DNA of 64,000 bases from Stercorarius parasiticus. Lineage: Eukaryota > Chordata > Aves > Charadriiformes > Stercorariidae. Location: contig VWZL01002573.1 in assembly GCA_013396915.1 (NCBI GenBank), positions 1,217,109-1,281,108 of the forward strand, written 5' to 3'. The translations under genes and the position numbers were made by a program. Shown piece by piece: positions 1 to 12,671 of the stretch (the first letter of the stretch is position 1; each line of letters starts with the position of its first letter). Under the pieces are notes generated by a model that searched no databases, was not told where the DNA came from, and was given only the letters and a program-made list of their open reading frames with translations.

Positions 1-3000
1 TAACACTGAAAGCCAGAACAGAGTTATTTCAAATCACAGTTATTTAAAAACTTTTATTTAAAGGCACAGAAGGGTGATGTGATGTGACCAAGCTGTTGCT
101 ACCAGCTAAGAAGTTTCTGAAGGGAATGCCTGCCTATTCCTCTGGCACAGCGTATTCCTGGTGCTGGCTGTTTTTGTAGATTTACAACTGAGCAATACTT
201 TTTTCCATGCTGGCCAAATTTCGCAGAAACTTTTTTGTAGGTATCTGCTGCCTCCCAAGCCATGGTGATGGGTTGTTAGTTCTATAGCACAAATCAGCAT
301 TCAGCTGTTTCTTCTCAATTCCTAAAATTCCTCTTCACTGGCAATTTAAAAACTTCATTTTTGTAATTTATACCATCTCTGAGGCTCATGTCAGAAGAAA
401 TGTGTTTGGATTCCATGCTAAATCCAGAAGCTGGATTTGTGGTACTAAACCAGAAATAGCATTTTTATTGAATGGAGCTCTAGCCGTTATCTATTGTGAG
501 CGTATTCCGGGATCCTGGTCAATCTATACTCAAAAGGGTAGCTTTCAAAAACTAAAGTACTTTTGGTAGAGACTGTCAAAGATGGCTCTATCAGAGATAT
601 CCAGCATTAGTCTAATGAAATGAGACTATAAATTATGTCAGCGTGAAGTGAAACACTTAGTAGAGTAGTTCTGCTGCATAAAATGGGACTGGCAGGATCT
701 GCCTTGCTGCCATGTGATATAGTTTCTTAATTACAACCACAGCTGAAATGAGTAGTCTTTGGAAATTGGAATGAGTTCATATAAGCACTTACATTATCAG
801 GAAATATAAATAGTTTATTTATTTGTAGGGCAGCTACCATCTTCCTACTATAGGTTTTTGATGGACACTTGTGCTGTCTCAATCCACTCAGAATTCCAAA
901 GTGTTCTTTTGTGCAAGAACTTTATGGCAGAAGCACTATAATTTAATTTAGCATAATGTCTTTAAAACAATGATGTTTGTTTTTTAAATGAATATTTTAT
1001 ATGTTGTGTTTAATTAAAATAAAAGTCTGCTACTGATCTAGGAAACGCAAAACAGACTTGAGTTCGTATTTATGAAGTGTAACAATATTGGCAAGAAACA
1101 ACTTATCTTGTTTATGAGACATGCCTCCCATTACCGCTACAGATTGCAGACGTTTTATTGCTGAGCTTCACATGGTTTACAATTCAACAAATGTAGCGAA
1201 ACTGTCATCATGAAAATAAGCCTATAAATGTAGGTTTGGAGGATTTTGTTTTTAAGGATAGTATTTACAGATCAAAATGTGTTTCCGGTAACTCCGCGTT
1301 CGGGAAGATTTGTTGCTTTTACATCCTCTGTAAAGACAGAGCTGTCCTGGGGAACGCTCTTCCAAATACAAAAGGGAAACAGGTGACGTTTTTGCCTCTG
1401 TTTCCAAGTTATGGATAAATGACAAAGCTTGGCTTGACTCTCGAGAAAGGGGGTTAATTGGTCTGAGAAGGAGGAGACTTGAAAAAATGAAAATACTTGA
1501 AAGTATTGCCCATGAATATTGAAATTATTTGCTTAGTGGCGCTGCAGACATTGGCTGTGGCCATCCCTCTGCTATGAGGAGCATCAGATTGAGAGCTGAG
1601 CTCCTGCTGCGCCCCTCCATGGCTTTGACAATACTTTGCTCTAATTAATGAAAGCACACACAGGTCAAAGTATGACTCAAAACTTTTATATTTTTCATTA
1701 AAACATCTGACGACATTAAGTATCTCCTATATCCAGCCATTTAGTTGTGTATGTTTCCAGGGTACTCATTAGCGTGGAGGATCTGTACTTCAATAATAAT
1801 AATAGCACTGCGAGCTGAACACTCTGCTGCAGGAAAAGGTAATTAATTAAAGCAAGATCCTTGTGATGCCAGCAGACCTTATCCATTTTTCATGTGAGAA
1901 AAGGTGCGGTGAGCGGCGACGTGGATGGGCCACGCTCGGACCATGCGGCATGGGAAGAACGGGGGCTAAAATTCATGACTTTCTCCTTCCAGATGAGGTG
2001 CACAGCAAGTGTAGACGCAAACTCTTGGTGGTAGCTAGATGCCATGAAACTGGTCAGCTCACTCAGTTGCAGGGGTAGGTTTTTATAAAAAGGTTCGTTG
2101 TTTTGTTGCTTCATATCCACATTTGTTCAATGGAGACAAAATAAACGGGAAGAAAACAGAAAAAATTAAAGCTACAAAGTGGTACAGACCTCTGAGCACC
2201 ACGGTGCAGGATGGTTTTTTGAGACCTCATGCCTCTCTTCTCCGCTGCTCCGTCTCATCCTGAGCGTGTTCCACGCTGCCAAATTTCTTGTAAAGGTTTT
2301 TCAGACGACTCAAAATCCAGAGATTCATTATCCTCTGACTTACTCATTTTTCACATAACAATATTTTGACCAGTTTAATCATCTGCATGGAGGGTGTGGA
2401 AGTCTTGGCAGCTACTTGGCATACTAAGATAGATTCCCCAAAAGACCAGATACGCTTCTGAAATGTTGGAGAAGTGATGATACATAGTTTACTTATTAAT
2501 CACATAGGAGAACAGACAGAGCAATGTCTCTGCCTCTCACTTACTTCTCCCCTCTCCCCAAATTCCTTCTTGTCTAAATACCTGAATTACGTAGGATATA
2601 AATCTCTGCGTTGCTGTTTCATGTTTAATTGGCTCCATGTCATCTTTGAAACGCAAAATGAGTTTTTTAAATGTTGTGCTTAGTTATTCTATGTTTTTGT
2701 GGCTTCTAATAAAGTTCCGTCAGTACATTTTCTAAATTTATATAATTCTCAGCCTGAACAGTGCAAGTCTTAAATGCGCAAGTGGTAAACAGCTTTTTAG
2801 CTGCTGCACGCTAGACCCGTTTTTCTCTTCATCCCTTGAAAAAATAGTGAGCTCTGCACTCAAGCAAGTTACGTGACCTTTATCTTCATTAGCCATTGCG
2901 ATGTTGATGCTCTTTTAACATTTCATACCTTAAATTTACAATATTTTTGCTGAAACGAATAGGACTACTTTAGAGAGTTGGATTCTTCTTGGTGGTAAAT

Positions 3001-3792
3001 CTATGAGAAATTGAGCTTGTATTAGACAAAGTCAAATGCCTTTTCTGTGTGAAATGGGAGGCGGTGTGAAATAACACAACATGTAGAAAGCTAGATATTG
3101 TGTGTTCTCTGATGTCTACACAGACAGTCAAGTATCAGTGCAGAAAGTGATTATTCCAACATATTTCATATCCATATGTTTATTCCTCCTTCCTTACAAG
3201 ATGGCAGCTTGTATGTAATGAAAAAAATGTGCAATAGGCTTAGATCCGTTGCTGCGTGAATGCAGGAAGGCTCTTGAACAGGAGTGATCTTAATATTGGC
3301 CTGTATCAGAGTTGAAGGCTCTTCTGCTATGCTTGTTATAGAAACCTTCAGTGTTGGGGGCAGAAGATTGAGAAGAAGCACCCAGAGCTGGAGTAGGGAC
3401 AGACAGGTGGGTCATTGCATCTAGCTGGAAAATAGAGAGGAAAAAAAGGAGATGAGACTATTGCAATGGCTGACAGATGCTGTGTTATTTCTAGCTTTCT
3501 AACTAGTTGCTTATTGAACTAGATAGAAAAGTACAAAGTGTTGCAGTTCTGTGCTGAGATCTGTAGTCTGTCCTAGTCTGGCTCCTGCTGGCGTCAGGGA
3601 GCGCAAACGCGAGGGATGTATTAAACGGTTTTTAGACGTAGATGGGTCAAAGGTGATTGGCTTTTGTAGGCGCAGGAGGCTTTTTGTGAATATATGACTT
3701 CATGTAGATATTCGTTACCCATTATGTAAGGATGTAAAAACTATATTTGCAAATACTTTTTGCAAATTTTATTTGTTTTTTTAATTTACAGT
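1..3792. other. Unique non-coding DNA, no gene seen
   Basis: AT-rich single-copy sequence. The longest ATG frame is 76 codons (1890-2120, minus) and it overlaps a 71-codon frame on the other strand. None shows a domain, signal peptide or codon pattern I recognise. The only simple repeat is a short AAT run near 1792-1804. Runs of A/T at 960-1020 and 2700-2760 include AATAAA-like hexamers (around 1018 and 2708), but no transcript context supports a polyadenylation site. I see no transposon end. Confidence 0.6.
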
Positions 3793-3890
3793 AGGTTATA
3801 GTATCACCTATGGGTTCTAATATACACCACTGATAGGTTATCGTATAACCTGCTGGTATAATATAAGGTGGGTCGGTTATAACATAACCT
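3793..3890. repeat. Palindromic minisatellite, five units of about 20 bp
   Basis: Five units start near 3793, 3812, 3835, 3854 and 3874. The ideal unit is AGGTTAT-N3-ATAACCT, an inverted repeat with a 3-nt centre. Unit 3 (3835-3851) is perfect. Unit 5 (3874-3890) is perfect except for the outermost pair, and unit 1 (3793-3809) has one arm mismatch. Units 2 and 4 are degraded but keep the register. Spacing is 19, 23, 19 and 20 bp. Each unit could form a small hairpin, and each is also a dyad that could bind a dimeric protein. I know of no named repeat family with this unit. Confidence 0.8.
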
Positions 3891-6800
3891 ATTTTAAAGA
3901 AGACGGAAAGCCTCAGTGCTCACTTCGGAATTCATTGTGCCAGATGTTTTCTTTTCAGATAAGGACACACTTGAAATCTATGAATATTTAGATCTTATCT
4001 TACACATTGCAATTAATTGAAACAATTAGGCTTTATTCTTATTCTTTTGACTAGCAGATAGACATTTGAAAGTCACTTTTGGAAGAATTACAATCAATCA
4101 GAAAAATCAATTCAATGAACATTTCTTTATTACTTGTGTTCAAAAAAATTATCTTAAGTTACAATACTGATACGTAACACTCTTAATGCTCATTTGGGAC
4201 ACTCCATTAATGCTTCAAATAAATACTTCTACACTGCTAAAATGTTTGTGGTGCCACAGAGGTTCACCTGGAGATAAGAAGTGATTTTTTGCTCTCCGTT
4301 CATTTGGGCACGGCGCTTGTTTGCTCTAGCCTGTGGGAAGTTTCCCCCAAACTCAGCTCTTCTGGATAAACCCCTGCAAACTACCAGGATAATACGGTCC
4401 GGTCGGGCTCCCCTGACATTCCCAGGAAGCCGGTCCCTTTGAACACAGCTCCTGCTTCCACAAGGATGTTGTCTCTGCAAAAGGACCGCATTTGAATCCG
4501 GCTTATTTTGACCCCTTCGCTCTGGGTGCCAACACCAGACAGGGTTTAGACCAGAGCAGGGCGCAACTTTATTTAACAAACCTCAGCAAACATGTAGGGG
4601 GCAGTTTCGAAGCTCTTGTTTGTTGCAAGATTTAACAAGAGAAAAAAATTCAGTCTGAGTTAATTTGTGATAAGCTGCTTCTTTCCTTGTTTCTGAAATC
4701 CCACCTGGTCTGTGTTTGGGGGCAACTGATCCATCTTTCAGTAGCAATCCTGGATCCCCTCCCAGCTAGAAAATATTCCTCTGCATTCCTGTAAGTAGCC
4801 ATGGCCTCCTCATTCTTTTCAGTGCAAATTTATAATATATGTTTCTTTCCTATCCTATTTTGTTTTAGTTTCGTTTTTTTTTTTTTTAAAGTTCAACCTC
4901 TTTCTCCGTTTTGAGATGTTCCTGTTTTTTTTCCGAGGTGCACTGCAGATCATGCAACAGAAGACAACAATAATTGTGTAAGCGCTGTCTGAGGAGCCTG
5001 TGCTCAGGCTTTGTAGCTGTCACCTACAGCATCTTTGGACATGTTATTTATTAGCAGATCCAGGAGCACAACATGGTGTCCAGAGATGTCTCAGATTGGA
5101 AGCCCATTAAGTTTGGCAGTGGAAGCTTTTTCTTCTAATGGAGCTCTAATCTCAGCTCCGACGTCTCGTATCTGAAAGGGAGGATGGGGAGCTTGCTTTC
5201 CCTTCCCTCATTTTCTCCACTTCTTGTGCCTTCACTAAATTTTCTCCCAGGCTTTATCCTGGGGCTTTTATCCCTCTCTGCTCCCCAGCTCCCCGGGTCC
5301 GGCTGCTCCCCTCTCCCCCCTGCCGATCCCACGGCTCCGGAGAGCCAACTGGCAGCCGTAAAACCCATTTCCCCTGTCAGTCCTCCAAGCGTGCCTCCTG
5401 TCAGGGCGGTTTTTTGTGACATTAATGGCATTGGAGAGACCTATTTTAATTTCTTGTCCCTCAATCCATGGGAAGATGCCTCGCTTTTATGTTGGCTGCT
5501 ACAAGTGCGGGAGCAAAAAAGCTTTTACGTAGAAAAGATTTAGGAGAAAGGTCTCAAAGATGGTAAAGCTGTTCTGTTTTACTGCCAGAGAGTCACTTTT
5601 ACTGGTTCAGTTCAGACTTCTGGCAGCTTGTTAAGCTGCATAACGCAGGAGCTCCATGTTGCTGAGATGACTTTGATTACGCTACGTGCATAATTATTTA
5701 CTAAAAGTATTCTTTGTCTGGCTTTCTAACTCAGAGGTGCCCAGTTACAATTCGCTTTGCAGTCATGGTCCTGTCTTTGTGGACGTGTTAATGTACCTGG
5801 ATAGCAGATAAATGCTTCAGATTAGTGTGTTTTTTCCACATTTTTCTAACAGAACCGGTGACCTATCCAAACATTTGAACATAAACCTACATTCGAATAT
5901 TGCAAGTAAAAAAATATTTATTGAGGAAATAACATTGAAATGCCATTTGAAATGTTCGGACGAATTTAAATTTGGCTCTGATGGGCTGTCAAGGGTGGTG
6001 CATACTCGGGGTAATATTTACATCTCAAATGCAGATAATAATAATAATAAGCAAACCCTCCCACTTTATTCTGTCAGCAACACTTCCAAGTGTGCCGAAG
6101 CTACTGTAACACACTATCATGCTTTCTAATGACTATAATTCATCATGTGAAGCTATCAGATTGAAAAGAAAATATTGCTCCATAGCACGGAGATTGATAG
6201 CCGTGGCTTGTTTATTGATTGCCCTGGAAGAATGAAAAAAATAGGAAAAAAGATTAAATTTTTTTAAAGCTGATAGCACCATGATAACTGATTTGAAATC
6301 TGCCATCTTCTTTTTTACAGTTCTGTATAATGTGGCTGCAACATAGAAAGATATAGAAAATATGGTGTTATGTTATCGTGCAAAAGCCAACTTCACATTA
6401 TTTTTCTTTCCATATGTTTTGCAGTGCGTTAAATATTTTAAACAGTGTCATCACTCTTTGAAATTGAATATACCTGTCACCTCACCCCATTAGTCCTTTA
6501 AGTCTCAGTCTTTCTCATACTCTGAAGAGTCTTGACTTCTGTAACAGAAAAATCTTCTTGAAATAAGAGGAAAGCTGATTGAACAAAGCATGTAAAAGGG
6601 CAACGTGCCTTTTTCCCTAAGTAAATCTGTTGACATCCGATTTTCTCATTTCTACTTACTTAGTTTGAACTGAGTGAACCAGATTCTTGGTTCCTGAAGT
6701 TCGCAGTCCCTCTGTTGAGGGGAGAACAAGCTGATAACAAAACTAAAGGCTTTAGGCTGTAGGACAGGTCAGCGAAGCCTCAAATCAAAGAAGTAGGGGT

Positions 6801-7058
6801 GGGGTGATAGTAACATTGGAGGGGATGTTACAAAATGGGCTACCAGATCTCTTAATGAATTTGGTGCAGTGTAGGTCTCTCCTCTTCCCTAGTTGGGAAT
6901 AGCTATTGAGAAGATTTTCCATAATTCTGAGTCACAATTATTGTGGATCAAATCATGTGCATTATATACATCATGCTGGGTTCCAATTTCAGCAGTTGTA
7001 TTTGGTTCTGAACTTGGTAGCCATGGTTACGACCACTCAAAAGTATTCTCCACTTTTG
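3891..7058. other. Unique non-coding DNA, no gene seen
   Basis: A pyrimidine-rich patch at 5180-5400 gives overlapping frames on both strands (119 codons plus, 5184-5543; 98 codons minus, 5135-5431). Both are rich in Pro, Ser, Leu or Gly, as expected from skewed composition, and no domain is visible. Small simple repeats are a T run at 4874-4887 and a GATAAT/AAT run at 6034-6050. No transposon end was recognised. Confidence 0.6.
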
Positions 7059-7075
7059 AAAAAAAAAAAAAAAAA
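7059..7075 (+). repeat. Poly(A) run, 17 nt
   Basis: Seventeen consecutive A residues. The sequence just upstream is not a recognisable retrocopy and I see no target-site duplication, so this is listed as a simple repeat and not as the tail of a processed pseudogene. Confidence 0.85.
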
Positions 7076-7770
7076 GATGACCTTAATGTCTTTTTGTGAA
7101 AGTCAGAAAGCACAAAGACATTTCCAAGTGTCTGTATTTGTTAAATTCCAAATTGCCTTTCTAAAAATACAGTTATGAACTCCTTGGGAATTAGAAAGAA
7201 GAAATCTATTTCAGAAAGCACATTTTAAAGCAATTTTATGCTGAAATGAGTCCTAAAATTCTGGCCTTTTGTTCTTTGTCATGGAGGCACAAGGGAAGAG
7301 AAGGCAGTGATCATCCTTAGGTTACAGCAATCAGAATAAAGAACATTTTCTGATCTTCCTTCTACTCGAGCTTTTATTGACTGTAATGGAACTCAGTATC
7401 TCTCTTCAGTTGCAAATTCAGGGACCAAACTGTGTTCCATTAATACCATTGTAATCTGTGGAGCTACTTAACAGATAATTTGTTTAAAACTGTTCTAGCT
7501 CTATTCGCAGATTCAGATATGGTTTATAGGTTTTCAGTCGTTTAATTCTTGTTTGCCTCCAAATTTGGAAATGATTAAATAGCCTAAGAATAAGAAACAA
7601 AATCCATGTCAGTGGTATAATAGCTATAATTTATTAAAAAAAACCCAAAAAACACCAAAGCTTAATGTTTTGGTGATATTTTTCTGTTAAAGCTGGGCTT
7701 GAGCTTTGGCAGGAAGAGTCCGGAGCAATTTGTAGTGGCGGAATTTCTGTCACTTCCCATGCTCTCTCTT
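7076..7770. other. Unique non-coding DNA, no gene seen
   Basis: No frame exceeding about 60 codons belongs wholly to this stretch. An A-rich patch with interspersed CCC and CAC lies at about 7636-7660. There is no clear transposon or RNA signature before the CR1 copy that follows. Confidence 0.55.
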
Positions 7771-8092
7771 ATAGAATAGAACCATAGAATGGTCGAATCA
7801 TTGAGGTAGGAAAAGACCTTTAAGATCATTGAGTCCAAGTGTAAACCTCACACTGCCAAGCCCACCACTAAACCATGTCCTTAGGTGCCACGTCTACCCG
7901 TCCTTTAAATACCTCCAGGGATGGTGACTCCACCACTTCCCTGGGCAGCCTGTTCCAATGCTTGACAACACTTTCCCTGAAGAAATTTTTCCTAAATCTG
8001 ATCTCGGCCTCCCCTGGTGCAACTTGAGGCTATTTTCTCTCATCCTATCACTGGCTACTTGGGAGAAGAGAGCGACCCACCCCTTGCCATGG
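7771..8092 (-). mobile_element. CR1 LINE, 5'-truncated 3' end (minus strand)
   Basis: On the plus strand the copy begins with the reverse complement of the CR1 3' terminus (ATAGAATAGAACCATAGAAT). It then follows the antisense CR1 3' region through landmarks such as 'ccaccactaaaccatg', 'tacctccagggatggtgac' and 'acttgggagaagag'. About 320 bp remain, compared with roughly 4.5 kb for a full CR1, so the reverse transcriptase and endonuclease regions are absent. The minus-strand frame of 108 codons at 7894-8220 is a by-product of this element. CR1 copies typically lack target-site duplications, and none is visible. The subfamily differs from the other copies in the window. Confidence 0.93.
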
Positions 8093-9243
8093 CACGAACG
8101 TTTGATATATTCAAGGTAATTAGAAAATTTTATATTCTGAAGAGCCAACACAAATTCACAATATAGAAAGTTGTTACTAAATTGTTGCATTCTACATTGC
8201 TTGCTGTGGTCTGTGGTCATAAATGGCAGAAGTTGCGCTCCTGCTAATTACTCTACATAATTCTAAGGTAATCATAACCATTTTTGCCACTTTGACTCAA
8301 GTCCCCACGTGTACAAATAATGTCAGCAACACTTAAGAAATATGTTTGAATAAATCAAATTTCAGAGACATTCACGTTCATCTATCTCTTAGCTTCACAG
8401 TGCTACACAAGGACCTCACCACATCTCATTTCTTATTTTACATATTTTTGACAGCAAATGAAGTGTCCTGAAATTTCAAATGGACTGATTTACTTTGTTT
8501 CCAGCTATATTTCAAGAAACTTGGTGTCTGTAGATGGTTTTACAGTGTAAGCTAATGTTGTCAGAGAAATGTAATTCATTAATGATTTGAAAAAAAATTT
8601 AAAAGCCATTAAATCAGAAGGCAGCGTCTTGTGTTGTCACGATCTCTAACGATGTCGGACATCTATGATAATTTAGATGAGGAGTTTTATGATGGAAGAA
8701 TACCTTCACTGGAGCCTTTCCTCCAGTACTGAATTCCTTCCAGAATGAAGGATATGGCGGGGGGGACACAGTTTTTAGACATATAGAAATGAATTTAAAA
8801 GTACTGGGTAGCTCTGTGCTGCATATTCACTCATGAGTTGTATTTTATAATATTTTTAAAGTATTTTCTTCATATAGTAATACTGTTGAGTCTTTGCTAA
8901 TGCCATGTATGGCTGGGAAACTGAAATTTGCACAAATAATTAGTATGAGAGATCTCAAATGAAATTATCTTCTGTGTTGTTCTAGACCAGAGAGGTTCAG
9001 CTAAGAGTGTGAAGGTTGTTTTCACAATTCTGCACACATAATAATTAAACTAAATATACCGGGATTAATGAATTATTAGTGAAGGTTTTAGTATCGTTAT
9101 CTACAGTGGCTGTTATTAAGTGCAGAGGAAGTTGCTGAAAAAGTAAATATTTTTAGAATCTAGTGTCTTCAAGGACTATCGCATAGAGAGGAAAAAGATA
9201 TCAGAGCAAATAGTTTGAGTGGACCGTGGAAAGTTTTTTGCAA
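8093..9243. other. Unique non-coding DNA, no gene seen
   Basis: AT-rich sequence with no long frame, no recognised transposon and no tRNA-like fold. A short G run (G8) sits at about 8758-8765. Confidence 0.55.
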
Positions 9244-9349
9244 ATGTATGTACATATATATACATGCAGTTATACATACATATACGTACATGTATACACA
9301 CACACATGCCCGCCCCACTATATATAGATATAGATATAGATATAGATAT
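9244..9349. repeat. Compound microsatellite (TACA/CA and TATAGA)
   Basis: Alternating purine-pyrimidine sequence of TATG/TACA/TA/CA type fills 9244-9306. After a short C-rich spacer, a TATAGA hexanucleotide repeat of about five units occupies 9319-9349. The antisense frame here encodes an Ile-Ser run that is purely a product of the repeat. The locus is probably length-variable. Confidence 0.85.
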
Positions 9350-12300
9350 TACTCTGGTGAGTTCCAAAAATATGTTAGTTAAAAATAAATAAATCCAACA
9401 TGTCCAGTCAAGGATTTGTTTTAAGCAGAAACTATAGCTCCCAGGACTCTGTAACATTTTAATTTTGTTTTCGTACTACAAAAAGGAGCCTTTGTTTGCA
9501 CTCAGGAAGAGCACCTGTGGAATCTTTAAACATTTTCGGGCATGTTTTAAAAGCTCATCCTTGTGGTAAAGATTTAATCTATCAAAGTGGTATAAATAAT
9601 GTAGACATAGCCTTAGGTGTCACTTCTTCCCCTTGCAGGTCGGAAAATAACAGAAGTATGGCTCTGCTGCATTTTAAAATACTGCTCAGGCATAGCAGTG
9701 ACAGGATCCTCTGCTATCCTTGAATTATAGGCATCTAACTATTTATTGCTGATTATTTATAAGGTCCAAAACCACATGTACAAACCACCAGGCTTCTGAC
9801 CAAGGTAAAAACATAAATAGCAAAATCGTGTCTTATTAAAAAACAAAAAAAGTCGCACATATACAGGTTTTGCTTTTCAAGTAATTAAAAAAAAATTACT
9901 CAGCAGAGGTTAGCTGATTTATGCCTGACAGATGACGTACCGCTTGATGAATGTCTCTTGAAAACTAAATCTCTCTCTAAGACAAAGCCACCTTTAGATT
10001 TAGGTAAAAAGACCTACAGTGTGCAACATAAAACATGCTTCTGTTCAGTTATGCAGGATTCAAAAATATTAATGTTTTGCCAAAAGTCTGTTTTCAAAAC
10101 AGAATCCAGGAGAGCCGCCGCGGTTATTGTAATGCATCTGCGCCAGCCTGAGCTCTCAGTTCCTGCAAGGTCCTCCTGCTGTTTGAGAGGCCATTAATTA
10201 GAAGAAAAAACAACTCCAAAACTTTCCTTCCCATTTTCATTAAATATTTGTCTTTTGTGTCATGTCTTGAAAGATGTCTTTTGGCCAGGACATTGATGTT
10301 TTGTGAATTCAGATTAATTTAATAAGTGTAAATGTAATTATTTCACACAGTACTGCACTTACGGTACCACTTAGATTCAGAAAGGTGTTTTCTACTATAG
10401 ACACGATGATTGAAAAAGATGATAATTTACGGGTGAATGTTTCACATGAAAGTACAACTGGTGAAGTGCTTTATTGGTTGCAAGGCACACTTACAGTGGC
10501 AACCAATGAGTTTCCCATATAGCTTGCACTGATAAAATGTGGCATTTCTTTCCTTCAAATATGCATGTGTGAAAAGGTAATTTTAAAATGTGAGTTGAAG
10601 AAGTCATATTTATCTGTGGCTGCTTCAAACATCCTGGGTTGCATAAATATCATTCTTTGTATATTTGCCATGTACGTTTTGAAATGCACCAGCAGAGCTC
10701 CCAAACTGGGGAACAAGGTTAAAAAGTGAGTTCAGTGAGTCTGGGAATCAGCGCTGGTTTGTGGGAATGCTTGGGAGGGGTTGGGGTCCCTACTTGGGTT
10801 GTGGGGCAGAGAAAAGAAGCCTTCAAAGGAGGGTGAGATGAAGGGGAGAGCTGCGCTTTGCGGGTGATGGATGTTCGGGCACGCACAGGACCGCTCTTTC
10901 CTTCCCAACTTGTACTGCTTGCCAAAACCAGATCAATGTGAGTGGAGTGCCGACACTTCCCCATGTATCTGAAGCAACTGCAAGCCTAGACATACCAGAC
11001 ACCTGCTCTTTCTTTAATTGAGCATTTCAAGGTAACCAGGCCTGGGAAGGGTGTTGCTGTCATCTCTCATTTGCGTCACCTTCCCAGCTGCTGTGGTTGG
11101 GTTGGAGAAGCGGCTCTGGAGGGTCTTCTCCAAAGTGACAAGTGTCTCAAGGAGGAATTTCTTTGACTCACTCGGTAAAACTGAGCTAGCCCACCTGTAT
11201 CGCAGCAGTCCCAAGGGCTGGCCCTCATTTGTGAGGGTTCAAAAGGTTGAAATATGTAGCGATGATTCATTAAATATGCAGCTGAAACTTTTAGCCTTGT
11301 TAATCTGTGGATATTTGTACACAAATGACTTCGGTGTCTTCCCAGTGCAGTGTTAAACGTGCGCATTTCGCAGGGTAGAATTTTCCACAAGTCCTCTCAA
11401 AACCTGTGGGATGAAGGTGTGACTGGTCAGAAAGCCATCAAGAAGCAGTGAAACAAGCCAATACGCCGCACAGCATTGCCATCACGCGTTCAGCAGGTGG
11501 TGCTTTGTCTCTTCCAGAGTCCGGAATTAATCCTTTGAAAGCTTTCAGCCAGTTCACCAGTGGTGTAGAAAGATGTACAAGAGAAAAGGGAAAGAGAACA
11601 GAAAACCCAATGATTTTTCTGCTTCCAGAACTGTGTGTGAGAAAGAAAACAACTGTTCTGCAGCTTATTGGGAGCATCCGTTGATGAGAGACATGGCACA
11701 GCTGGACATGTGGTGAAACGGCGTGCATTACCTTCTGCCTTGGGGTATATCATCTCCCTGTATTGCCCTGGTAGGGTCTTCATGGTGTGTTAAGGAAAGG
11801 AAAACGAGGGCGGGGAGGCAAATTCTGCTGGATGTGGAGTGGGGAGTCCCATGTGGTGGGAGACAGCCTTCAGCCCTGCTCCGTTGTGCTGGTGAAGAAG
11901 TGCCGTGTCCCGCCCGGCCATGAAATGTGACCTCTTATGTATTCTGGGCATCGCACAGAAGCATTTGTATGCGTAATGTAAGTGGCTTAAATTTATTACA
12001 GGTTTTGCTGCAATTGCCGGAGTTGATCTTAACTCTGCCATCGGCAAATACAAGTCAGTAAGAGATTATTCTATCAGCTAGGCAAAAATCCAAAGTGAGG
12101 AACATTTGCTAAAAGATGTAGAATGGTTGGAAATCTCTGTAAGCATTAGTGTGAAAGATTGGGTGATTTTGGAGTGTTAAAGGCATGGCAGTATTTAGAT
12201 AGAAAGTTGTAGATTAAAGAAAATAGCAGACAAATGTCTGAGGCTCAACCTGATGCAACACAAACATTTTAGTATAAAAGCCTAAGGTCAACAACGGTCC

Positions 12301-12645
12301 TGATGCTTGAAGCCATGTTCACCTCCAGTGGTACTCCTGGGGTGAAATTTATACCTTTAGGGTGTAACTACACAAAAGTTGTTCATTTTAGCTTTTACGG
12401 ATTTACCTAATCGTACAACGTATCTCATCTCTGCCTGTGAAAATTAGTTTTAACGTTTCTCCTCGTTCTTACTGGTCGAAGTGAGGTTGAAAAGTTCACA
12501 ATTTCCTGTCTCACCATGCAACTTTTCTGCAGTGGAAGCCCGTGCTGGCTCCAGACTTTCCACGTATTTTAGCTTTTGGCTCTGTAGAGACGAAAAGCTT
12601 TTATAACCCTATAAAGTAATCTCCGTTAAACCTTCTGATTCCAGT
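9350..12645. other. Unique non-coding DNA, no gene seen
   Basis: The longest frames are 104 codons (11076-11390, minus) and 101 codons (11051-11356, plus). They are mutual antisense shadows with no recognised domain. The stretch 11050-11350 changes from mixed GC to AT-rich sequence and has no flanking splice sites I would trust. No transposon was recognised apart from the small palindrome listed separately at 10087. Confidence 0.55.
10087..10103. repeat. 17-bp palindrome, TCTGTTTT-C-AAAACAGA
   Basis: Perfect 8-bp arms around one central base. It lies in unique AT-rich DNA. Palindromes of this size can occur by chance in 64 kb of AT-rich sequence, so function is not implied. Confidence 0.6.
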
Positions 12646-12671
12646 AAAGTTTTCTAATTCTAGAAAACTTT
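12646..12671. repeat. Inverted repeat, 11-bp arms, 4-nt loop
   Basis: The arms AAAGTTTTCTA (12646-12656) and TAGAAAACTTT (12661-12671) are perfect complements separated by ATTC. The stem is AT-rich and too short for a pre-microRNA. There is no G/C-rich stem plus U-tract to suggest a terminator, and none is expected in a bird. Confidence 0.75.

Noticed and set aside
5135..5543. Overlapping sense and antisense frames of about 100-120 codons
   Set aside because: They result from a pyrimidine-rich patch. Pro/Ser/Leu and Gly/Arg-rich translations without domains are typical of such patches.
7059..7075. Poly(A) run as the tail of a processed pseudogene
   Set aside because: No coding-like sequence upstream and no flanking duplication.
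12646..12671. Hairpin as a microRNA or terminator
   Set aside because: The stem is only 11 bp with a 4-nt loop, too short for a pre-microRNA, and intrinsic terminators do not apply in a bird genome.
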